DNA of 64,000 nucleotides from Taeniopygia guttata (lineage: Eukaryota > Chordata > Aves > Passeriformes > Estrildidae), in the NCBI RefSeq assembly GCF_048771995.1, contig NC_133030.1, forward strand, positions 62,879,501 through 62,943,500, in the 5' to 3' direction. How positions within the stretch are numbered: position 1 is the first letter of the stretch; each line of letters opens with the position of its first letter. The position numbers and the translations under genes were made by a program. Below the pieces are notes generated by a model. It saw only the letters and a program-made list of their open reading frames with translations. It did no database searches and was not told the origin of the DNA. This document shows positions 24,601 through 36,600 of this stretch, piece by piece.

Positions 24601-27600
24601 TCCACATGGATTTTAAATCCCTCCAGGGATGGGGATTCCACCACTACCTTGGGCAGTGAAGAAACCTTTCCCAATACCCAATCTAAACCTCCCCTGGCAC
24701 AACTTGAGGTGATGTTCTCCTGTGCAATCCTGCAGTTGTGTATATTGATAATTGATTTTAGTGTTAATGAGCTTTCGTTTTTCCACAGGCAGAAGATAGA
24801 GGCTGTGAGAAAGGAGAAAGTGGCTGTGCAGAAGATGGTGGACAACCTGAAAAAGCAGGTGTGTGCCCTGAGCCCAAAAACTTCTCTGTAGAAACCATCA
24901 CTGCATCAAAGCTGTTCCTTGGATAGTCAAAAAGACAGCTGCAGACAAGCATTTTATGAATTTAAATGTTTTGGTGACTGTTTTGTTGCCTCTTTGGGGT
25001 TGATTTGAGGCTTGCTTGAGCTGCTCATAAGACACAAGCTGTAATTGTCCAGCTTACAGGTCTGAGAGCACTTTCCAAAGTCAACTTGGAAAGTTTATTT
25101 TATAGAAATACAAAGTTTAAACCTTTTGTTTTGTAGTTTTTATGCAATTCTCTGCAGTAGCCCATGGAAAATATAGATTGTGATTCAACCTCTACTTATT
25201 TCCCAGATGGCTTGGACTAGGAATTCTGCCGGTTGTATCCTTGTGGCTGCTACTTTTATTTTAAGGGTGGCTTGTTATAATGGGTGAAATAAAAAGGATC
25301 AATTACTTTTTACATCCATGCCATCATGGTATTGCTTAGGAAAATACTTGCTCAGAATAATCTGTTAGGATAACCCTCAAAATCCACACCAGCATGGCAA
25401 AGTGTGCTGTGTTGGGTGACTGGTGTGATATGATTGGTCTCTAATTATGACAAATTATTTGTTTGGAGTCACTTGTCAGAGTGGGACTTGTCAGACCTTA
25501 ATAGAAAGGGAATATCCAAAATCTCATTCCTGGTGTAAAATCACTGCTGTCCCCACTCAGGTGGCTGATCTGAAGACCAGGAACCAACAGCTGGACTCTG
25601 AAAACACAGAACTCAGCCAGAGGAACTCCAAAAACCAAGCAGATGTGCAGGATCTCAATCAACAGCTGGCAAGGGTGCTCAAGCAAAAGGAAAGGGAAGA
25701 GGGGAAGTGTACCCTGGAAGAATGGGAAAAGGAGAGGCTGCTGCTGAAAGAGGAACTGGAAAACTCCAAAATTGAGGTACAGGTTTTGGTAGGACAGTTG
25801 GACTTTGGGGGCTTTGGAATTGGTATCTCTGTCCTGGGATGGCATTTCAAAGCTGAGCTTTGCTAAGTGCTGGCTTAAACAAAGCAGCAGCCAAAAGCCA
25901 GGAGGGAAAAATGTGCAGGTTTGTCTTGAAAACACAGCTTAGGGGTGCCAAATATTTCCCTGCACTTCCCAGCATGGCTGCTGTTCATCCAGTGCTGTCT
26001 CAGCTCTATCCAGGGGCTGCAGCATCCTCTGCTTAAACTTTGCTCTGTGACTCTCCTAAATTGAAATCTGAGCCTTTTATTTTTTGCAGTCATCAAATAT
26101 GGTGTCGTCTTTGGAGATGGATTTGTCAAAAATGAAGGTTCAAGCTCATCTACTGGAGCAGGAGAACCACATCCTCAAGCAGGAGCTGGAGAAGACAAAA
26201 CAGGTTTGGCATCCTCTTGCCCAGAGGAGCTGTGGCTGTCCCTGGATCCCTGGAAGTGTCCAAGGGCAGGTTGGGTGGGGCCTGGGGCAGCCTGGGAGAG
26301 TGGAAAGTGTCCCTGCTTATTCCAGAGGGATTGGAACTTGATGACCTTTAAAGGTCCCTTCCAACCCAAACCCTTCTGGGATGCTATTTGAGTGCCATCA
26401 GATAAATTTTCACCATCTCTTTATGGATGAAATTTTCACCATCTCTTAGTGGATGAAAATTAAGAGGTGGAAGTAGTTGATTTCTTTAAAGAAAGGTCAT
26501 AAAACTAAGGGAATGTAACTCCTCTTCAAACAGTTTCCAGGTGCAGCACACAATTCTTCAAATAAGGTTGGGTTCACTTAGACTTTGCCAAAAGATTTTT
26601 GGGAGTAGTGGATCTACAAAGAGAAGCTCTGGTTGAGATAAAGATTTAAAGCTCTATTTAAGGGATAGACAGGGCAAGTGGGATCCACAGGAGAACATTT
26701 CCCTGTTTAACTGGATATAACCCATTTTAGCTCCATTTAAGGAGTGAGCTCTTCCAGCATGCCCTGTCAGGGAGAATTCCTGTTGCTAAACCCATCTGGA
26801 GATCTGGGAGTCTCACAAGGTCTGAGGATAATTTCCTGGAGAGCTCAGTTATCTCCTGTACAAGCACAGCTCAATTGCCTGTAAATATATGCTAATAAAA
26901 ACAGATAATGAAGGCTTCAAACGAGTAATTCCCTGATTAGGGCTCCACAAAGTCATTTTCTGCACACTGTAAAACACTCAGTTGAGGCACCCAGTGCTCA
27001 GGGTAGATAATGGTGTTAAAAAGCAAAAGCAGCTGAGGCCTATTCAGAAAGGAGAGGATTGTGGCTGGAGTGTAATTACAGGAGATGGAATGAGGAAAAG
27101 GCAGTGATAAAGCACTGGGGCAGTTGGGAAAAGCATTGGAAGTCAGCAGTGCAGTGATTTTCCCTCTGTGTGTTTTAACACACGGTGATTTCCATGGCAT
27201 ATTACGGAAAAATCCTTCCCTGTGAGGGTAGTGAGGCTCTGGCACAGGCTCCTGGATCCCTTGGAAGTGTCCAAGGACACCTTGGAGCAACCTGGGATAG
27301 TGGAAGGTGTTCCTGCTTATTCCAAAGGGATTGGAATTTGATGACCTTTAAAGGTCCCTTCCAACCCAAACCATTTGGGCATCCCCTGATTTTCGTGAGG
27401 GTTCCCCAAATACTGTGACAGCATGAAAATGCAACTCTGAGGGTTTTGTTTCCCACAGCTGCCCAGATGTCCTGATCTCTCTGACCTTCAAAATGAAGTT
27501 TCAAGTTTAATCACTAAAAATGAAAAGCTGCAGGAAGAGAAGGAAGCCCTGAGTGAGGAACTGAACAGATGCATTGATAAGGTAAGAAAGGACTGCAAAT

Positions 27601-30600
27601 CCACATCACTATGTGCTCTAAAGGGCTGTTTAAATTCCTGTATTTGTATCAACTTAACCTGTAAAACTTCTCTGGGTGTTTTTTCCTCACCCTCAAGCTA
27701 AATAAAGGCTTAATTGCCACTGTTTAGATTTTTTTTTTTTCCCTAGCTGGTCTTAAGAGAGGAAAGCTTAAATTCTGGAGCACAGCTTTACTGTAATTTG
27801 ATTATGTAGAAAATTCCAAACATTGCAAGGAAGAGAGGCCTGGATATAAATACTGCAGCAGGACAAGGAAGACAGTGTTCTTGGACTTTTATTGCATCTC
27901 TAACCTACTGTAACTCTGAACTGGAGCAGAGCAGTCTGCACACTGTAAATAATAATCCCATTGTGTGGAAATTTAGGGAACTGAGGGGCTTTTTACTTTC
28001 CTGCATTTTCCTTCCTTCCTTAGCTTTAACTCCCTCTAGGGTAACCCATGAAGTCAAATGGAGTCAAAAACAAATTCCTGAGTGAGGATTTCTGATGTAA
28101 TCTCATTGCAGGTAGCTCAAGTCAGCTGCCTGGAGAGTGCAATTGGCAGCCTGAAGCAGGAGCAGAAATCCTGGGAGCAGCAGAGTCAGGCACTGAAAGC
28201 ACAGCTCAGCCTCTCCCAGGACAAGGTATGAAACACTGATTTATGTTCTAGCTCTGGATAAAAGCATTTTGATCATCTCCTGTAGTGCTTTTTCTCATGA
28301 AAGCCCCTCCTGATGCTGTGCAGCTGAGAACGGCTGCTTGAGGGGCTTTCCAAGTGAGGTTCTTAAAGGACAAAAGGAAACTTGTTACACACAGTGAGGG
28401 ATTTTTCTCTCTACAGACAAGTTACTTTTGCCAATTCCCTCTGCCTGGTGATTCCTAAAATGCTGCAGAGACTCTGCTGTTGCTCCTCTGTCCTGGTGCA
28501 GGCTCATCCTTCCCCAGGCAGGGATGGGATCAAGTGGTTCCCTGCTTGGCTGAGCATTCCTGGAGTAGGAAGAATTCCTGCCAGGAAGAACAAACAATTC
28601 AAGGGAAAGCTTCTTTCCAGGATATCACAGTAAATGCTCAGGGCTGGAAGATGTTTCTGGTGAATGCAGCACTGTGGTTCTATCCAAAGTGGGTGGCTGC
28701 AAGCTTGGAACAGAAAGTTGGGAAATAATTTGGAATCATAGAGTTTTAAGGGTAGAAAATCCCTATAAGACTGAGTCCAACCATTCCCCCAGCACTGCCC
28801 AGGCCACCACTGCCCCATGTCCCCATGTCCACCCAGCTTTTAAATCCCTTCAGGGATGGGGACTGCACCACTGCCCTGGGCCGCTGTGCCAATGCTCAAA
28901 AACCCTTTCCATGAGGAAATTTTCCCTAATATCCAATCTAAACCTCCTCTGACACACCTTGAGGCTGTTTCCTCATCCTGTCCCTTGCTCCCCAGGAGCA
29001 CAGCCTGACCCCCTTCAGCTCCACCTTCCTGTCAGGGATGAGTAGAGAGCAATAAATTCAATTTAACGTTTTCAAAGGAGGAAAGCATTGTTTTAACTTC
29101 ACTCCTTCCATCAGAGAATCCTAAATACCTGGGATACCTGATCCACACAGGGAATCTTGATCCAGCAAAAGCCAAGCTGTGTTCCTGTTCCTTCCAGGTT
29201 CAGAGCCTCAATGAAACTCTGCAGAGCACCAACCTCCAAATGTCCAGGCTGAAATCTGACCTGCAGGTGACACAGCAGGAGAAGGAAGGTCTGAAACAAG
29301 AAGTGATGGCATTGCACAAACAGCTGCAGAGCACCAGTGAAAAGGTAAAGGGCTTCAGGCATCTCAGGAGGTAGCTATAATTATTGATAATGGATATCAT
29401 GTGCAGGTTTTAAGGTGATTTTTAAAAACTGTATTTTTTAAAACGTGGACAGGCAATGATCAGTCCCTCTCCTGAGTCTCCATTCTTCCCTAAAAGAAAC
29501 CTTTTGCCAGTCAAACCCCCAAATCTGTGGGCAATGCATTAATTTACACCTATCAACTATAAAAATTAAACCAGTCGTTGGTAGAGGATCTAATTTTCAG
29601 TGCAACTTGACTTTGAAAGGTACAGAATTACATCAGCCTCTCAGCTAATGAGGATTTGTAACTGAAGGAGGTTGTAGACAGCAGTCTTGGGATTGCTGTT
29701 ATGAATTCAGTTACTAATTTGGCTTGTTTGCCATGTAATTAAGGAATATTTAATGTCCACGTGGAAAAGAGGCTGTTTCAGAATTGTACAACAGGAGCTA
29801 AATTACAGCTATTAGTGCATAATATACAATACTGAGTTCTGTTTGGCTCTAAGGAGAGCATAAATTGCTTTTTTTGTGTTGCTGAACTCTGTGCACTCCT
29901 TGTGCACACAGCTATTATCCATCATTTTAATAGAGGGAAGCACTTGGGATTGCACATTGGATTTCTTAAGGGAAAACAGTGAGTGGGCTGGGAGGGAGAT
30001 GGGAATGCTGCAACTTTGGAGCCTGCACTTACTGAAAATCCACCTAAAACCCACCTGAGTAGAGCAAATGTCTGCTTCTTTGTTGAAGGCCTAACCCTGC
30101 AATTCTGTCTGTCTTAAGAACCGGGTTCTGGAAGTGGCTGTGCCTCCCTCAGGGCTGCAGGACCAGCAGGGGCTGATCCATTGGGATGAGCAGGAGCAGG
30201 AGCAGAGGCTGCTCAGGCAGGAGAACGAGAGGCTGCAGAGGGAAGTGCAGAGCACTAAAACAGACCTGGCTCACTCCAGGGAAAAGGTAAGCTGGGCAAG
30301 CTGGCTCTGGAAGTCACTCAGACCACAATGCATAGCTCACAATCCAAGCAGGTTTTGAATATCTCCAGAGAATGAGACTCCACAACACTCCCAGGATACT
30401 TCTTTTCTTTAAAAGACAATCCTAAAATCCTTTAAAAATCCAATATTAAGAATCTTTTTGTTAACTTGAAGTTGGACTGAAACCTTGGACAAGGACTGGT
30501 AATCTTTTTGTTAACTTGAAGTTGGACTGAAACCTTGGACAAGGACTGGTAATCTTTTTGTTAACTTGAAGTTGGACTGAAACCTTGGACAAGGACTGGT

Positions 30601-33600
30601 AATCTTTTTGTTAACTTGAAGTTGGACTGAAACCTTGGACAAGGACTACCGTCCTTGTCCAAGGTTTCAGTCCAACTTCAAGTTAACAAAAAGATTCTTA
30701 ATATTCCTAACATTCTTCTTGTGCAATTTCTTGGCTCACAGTTCTTAGTGGATTATGGGGAGGATGAAGGGAAAGAAGGCCAAGATATCAAAGCAAATAT
30801 GTCCAAAATATCCCAGAGTTGCCCAGAGAAGCTGTGGCTGCCCTTTGATCCCTGGAAATGTCCAAGACCAGCTTGGACAGGACTTGGAGCAGCCTGGGAT
30901 AGTGGGAGGTGTTCCTGCCCATGGCAGGGGTGGGATGGGTTGGGATTTAAGGTCCTTTCCAACCCAAACCATCCTGGGATTCTGTGATTCCAAAATCTGG
31001 TATTTTAGAAGAAGTGCAGCTATCTGGAACATCTTTTCCCATTTGTTCATCCCTGATCTCCTCAGATCCGACAGCTGGAATCCACAATCCTTTCCCTAAA
31101 GCACCAAAAGCACCAAAGCCAGGCAGGGATTGTCAAAGCCATCGAGCAGGAGAAGCTGAGCTTGAAGAGAGAGTGTGAACAGCTTCAGAAGGAGTTGTCA
31201 TCTGCAAACAGGAAGGTGAGTTTTGGGTGGTAAACACACAATTCAGTGCAGGGGTTTCCATCTCTCAGAAGCTCAAGGGATAAGCTGTGTTTTAAGTGTG
31301 TGGAACATGGACAGGCAATGATCAGTCCATCCCTCGAGTCTCCATTCTTCCCTAAAAGAAATCTTTTGCCAATAAAACCCCCAAATCTGTGGACAATGCA
31401 TTAATTTACGCCTGTCAGCTGTAAAAATGAAACCAGTCATTGATCTAATTTTCAGTGCAACTTGGGTTTGAAAGGTACAGAATTACACCAACCTCTCAGC
31501 TAAGATAATTTTCTTCTGCTGCTCTGAATTTTGTGCTCTTTGCCTCTCACAAATCTTTGTCTGAAGGAGCTGACAGGGCTCTGTGCATCTGCTGTGAGAC
31601 AGCTCTTGTAGCAAAGCACTTTTCCAAATACTCCTGGTTTTTAGACTTGTCTGGGTATTCAGTGGTTCATGAGGGGGGAAAAAACAGATGAAATGAGAAA
31701 TTGCTGCTTTTCTAAGGAAACTTTTTGTCTCTGATAGATCAGTCAGATGAATTCCCTTGAACGTGAACTGGAAACCAGCTCAGAAAACGAAGGGCTGAGA
31801 AAAAAGCAAGTCAAGCTGGATGATCAGTTAATGGAGGTACTTTTCAATCACTGTTGACTGTGGGCCTTTATCACTATTTTAGTGAATTTATTTTATTTTA
31901 AACAACTTATGGATGTGTAGCAACAGAGAACTTAATCGAAACTAGAAGAATTAACCTCTCCTGATTTTTAATCTCATCTTTCATAACCAAGCAAACATCC
32001 TGCTCTCTGAAGCATGTTTTGCTTAGTCATAATTCACATATGGCTTCAGATATAAAATCAAATAGCAAAGAAATTTGTTTCTGTACTTGTGGCAAGGCTG
32101 ACACTTCCCTCTTCCTTCCCAAAACATGTCACCTCAAATTTCCTATCTAATGGTTGTGTGATGCTGCTCTTCATATAGAAACCTGTTCTTATTTCCTCTG
32201 TGAATGATTTGCTGAATTTGAGCTTAATATTATCTAAATCATGGAAAAAAAAAAACAATTTACACAGCTTACTGTTAATTTAAAGGCATAAGTGAAAACT
32301 GTAGTGGAGATTCTTCCAAAAGCTGCTGTAAAAGTTCTGCAGGAGATGGATCATGGTGGATATCAAAATTTAGGAGTGTTTGGTTATAGGAATGGGCACC
32401 TTAAGTGTGTATTGTGTGTCCCATAAGGTCAGCCCAGACCTCCAAGTTCTCTCTCAGTAGTCTTGCCTAAATTTGATGTCCTGGATTTGAGTTTAAAACA
32501 TAATAATAATTTTTTTAAATCCTACAATTTTGACTTGTTCCATAAGTCAGAGCATCTTTTAGATGAGGCTTCTATAACACTTCATAAATGGCTTCATGTT
32601 TTTCATCAAATGGGAGCCATTAGGCTGAAAATCCTATGTAATTAGTAATAAAACTGTAAAAACCTAATTAGGAAATACGAGATTTTGACAAGTTAATGAA
32701 AAGACTGTTTTTATTCCTTGTGAATTTATTTATATAGTCTTAATTAAGCATTGGGAAAATGCCAAACACTCAAACCCATAAACACCCACCCTGGCATTGC
32801 CTTTTCTCCTGAAATGTGTATTTCAAACAGGCAGGATTTTGTTCCTCCTTGAAACCTTTTCCCAGCAGGTGTGTACAACATTCACTCAGGGATTTGTGAC
32901 TTCTAACTCTCTCTTTTGTGCCTGTTCTCCTTTTGTCCATGGCTAACGTGGCTAGAACTCAGTGGTTGGAACTAGCAGAGAAGGGGGCAGTTCTCTCTCT
33001 GAAATAGTGTGTGAAGGTAGAGCAATCATTTTTAATGTACCCCCATAGCATGGAGAAAACACTTTTTTTTTTTTTTTTTAATGGATTTTTTTTCCTTTTA
33101 ATTCCATGCATCTCTTAAGTAAAGAAGCCACTATTCATTTCAGTGTCAATTTTGGACAGCTGCAGCAGGTTCTTTGTGGTTCTGCACCCCAAGGAGCTGC
33201 GTGTTCCTAAGGGATTGCCATGAAAATGGACACAAGTCACCCCATTGCTTCCAAAAGAACTAAAATTGGAAGTGGGAGAATGAAAAGTGGCTTCCTGCTA
33301 CCCCATTGCCTGTGAGGCTTGAAGGTGTTTGCATATTTACCTCTGGTGCCTGCATGCTTTTCCACCAGACTGTCCAATGTTTCCTTAAATTAATTAATTT
33401 CTGATCCCACTTGGCATCATCCTGGTAGTTTAGCAAGCTCATGGTTGTTCCATTTTCTTCCACGGATGAAAACAGCAGGGCTGTATTGTTTTCATTGTTG
33501 TTTCATTAGTAATTATTTTTAAGATGCTGCTAACACTAATTGACTATTTCCTCATTAGTTACTCACATGTTTTACAACTTGACAGAAGCCCTGAAAGAAA

Positions 33601-36600
33601 TTCCACCAAAAGCTCATTATTTTCATTGTTTATATTGTAAGGAAAAGAACACTCCTTTACAGACAGAGAACCCTTAGATAGCTTTAAAAAGTACAAATAA
33701 TTTTATTTTGAAGTATTTATAAATGTTTTCTGTTTACCTGGACCAGCAGAGATAGGGATGGTAACAGGGCCAGAAGAGCTGCACCATTGTGAAAAATATT
33801 TACAGTTAGAGATGAAGTCAGTAATTGAAATATTATCCAAATTGGTAATTTTGCTAGTTGTGAAAGGGAATTAAAATCAGCTATGAAAGGGAATTAAAAT
33901 CAGTTGTGAAAGGGAAATGAAAATCACCAAGATAATCTTATACACCTTTTCCTAAGGGAACAGAGTAATGGTTTTAAGGCAACAGGACCTTTATGGAAAG
34001 AAATTATTAATGCTACACACATTCCAGATACAAATGAGTTTGTCTGAACCTTAAAGGTTTTTACTGTCCAGCTGTGGTCCTTTTTAGTATAATTAACTCT
34101 TCCACCTAACTGTGAGTTACTTACCTGGGTTTTGCTTTAGCCTGGAAAAATTCTAAATTATTTCACATGACTGTCTTAGCTTTTAATATCTCCACAGTTA
34201 GGAGTGAACATTAGGAAATATCTATAGGGTGTTATATACTGAATTCTGGACATAATGTCAGAGATAAATGTTCCTTTTCCATCCTAAAGACCAGAAATAA
34301 CCAGCACAACTTCAGCCTTCCCCTCGAAATGGGAAATTATTGCTACTTAAAGCTCACCAACTAAACTTTGATAGGAATTCATAAAAACTCAGTGACTTTC
34401 ATCATTCAGGCCTGAAGTGATGAATCAAAGCCCAGCTTCCTTTGTGTGAAATTCCATCTTTTTGTCACCTTCTGTCACCGAGCTCAGGTTTCTCTTGCAG
34501 AGAGAAATCTGAGAGCAAGCTGGCAGAAGGAGCAGGTGCTGATGTTGGAATTTTGGCATTTTGCAGATGCTGCAGTCCGGGGGGATGCTTAGCCAGAGCT
34601 CCCAGCAGCAGGGCTGTGCCACGGTGCCCAGGGAACAATTCCTGCAGCTCCAGCAGCAGCTGCTCCAGGCAGAGAGGAGGAGTCAGCACCTCCAGGAAGA
34701 GCTCCAGAGCAGACCCTCGGGGACAAACATGCAGCAGGTAAGCTCCCCCCACCCTGAAAGTGAAGATTTTTAAAGTTGGCTTGGGGGTTTTTGGGTTTTT
34801 TTTTATTCTGGTGAGATCCATTCTCTGTTTATGCCAGTTCAAAAATGAAATTTCATGGCAGCAAGGATACGTGCAAAAAATGCTGTTTAGTATGGTTAGC
34901 CTGAGCCAGAGCTTTGTTCTGAAGTCCTCTGAATTTTTTTTGAGATCAAACCACTCCCATCCACATTTAACTGGTTTTTCTCCTTCTGCTCCATGTGCAG
35001 AGGCTTTTTTTTGTTTGTTTGTTTTGTTTCTTTATCTCCTGATCGTGTCTGGAACTCTTATTTTTAAAATACACCACACCAGATATTGCACAGACATCCA
35101 TCACATAAAATCCTAATTTGTGCTGTTGCTGTCACATGGAGTTGTGTCAGTTGTAGCAGGGCAGAACAGTAATTAATCCTTTTTTCTAAGGATTTTTTTC
35201 TTAATCCTTTTTCTTCCTGATTTGGCCATGAGGCAAGACAATGTTACTGTTGTACAGAAACTTCAACGTTGGCATTTCTGAGGGAAAACCAATTCCAAGG
35301 AAGATTAATTCATCCACTGCCCACATTGGGCAGAGTCACTTTTAGTGTTAATTATTTACCTTTTAAAACTGAATTATAGGCAAGAGAAAGGTTTGCATCT
35401 GCCATATAAAAACTGCCAAATTATTCTTTTCTTCAAAAAGTAATTGGATCTCTAAAGCTTTGGCTCAGGCCAAATAAGGTCTTAAAATAATATTACAACT
35501 CTGCCTTATGAGAAAAGATAAAACTCTAAGTAACCTAAAAGTATATTTAATATTTTATCTATTTTAGATTAGATATTATTTAGATTTCTACTTAGATTAG
35601 ATGAATAAATTAGATAAAATACTATTAGCTATTTATTCATCTGGTAGCGGGAAAAAAAAACACTCCTCTTATATTTTAAATTTAGATTGCAGTTATACTT
35701 TAAAATTATACCTTAAAATAATAATAATAAGATCAAAATTTTGAAGCTCAAAAATCTCTGAATGTGGTAATAGGTATTCCAGAAAAAAAAAGGTATTGTG
35801 GAGAGAGTGTAGGCAGTAACCAGTTTTTAAAGTATCCAAAACTTGGAGTAAATTTCTTTTTTTAAAAGAAAGGCATAAAATCAAAATGTTTCATTAAAAA
35901 ATAAAAGCAAATAATTTCAGGTTAAGTAGAAATAAATTGATTATAGGGTTTCTTTTCAGAAGTGCATCACCACAGGCTGAAATACTTGGTCCTGTGTACC
36001 ATGGGGAGCAAAATGTGCAGTTTAATTTAAAAATCAATCAAAGCCATATTGCAGCAGTGGGGAAATGAATGTCCTGGGATTGCATTAGGAGTGATGAGTT
36101 TGTAATTTAGATTTTGGAACAATCTGCAAACGAGTCACATCCTGGAACTTGCAGTTCTAGAGAGGAAATGCTCCTGCAATTCCTGGAAAAGCTTTGTGAA
36201 TTTAAAAACACTTAGAGAAGCTGTGCTAATATTTGCTGTCAATGCACTAATGCATTTAATCATCTTAATTTTTTTGAGTGAATAGTCTGGTTTGTAACAC
36301 CCTCTTTTTATTACATAACTTTCTCAATAATTATTAAAAACCTGTAGTTGTAAACAAAGCCAGACTTGTTTGTCTCCACTTTGTAAGCACCTCCTGCTTG
36401 AATCTCTGTTGATTTTTCTTTGCCATCCTGATTTTTAGGGTTTGACACTTAGTTGAGCTCATGTCCCTTTTAATGTCCCCTTCAGCACCCTGAAAGCTTC
36501 CATCCTAATCCCTCTCCATCATCCTTTCACCAGTGAGGACAAGGTCAGGTTATCTCCCTGCTTTTCTGTGTAAAATCAGTCATTTAGTTCTGCTGCTGCT

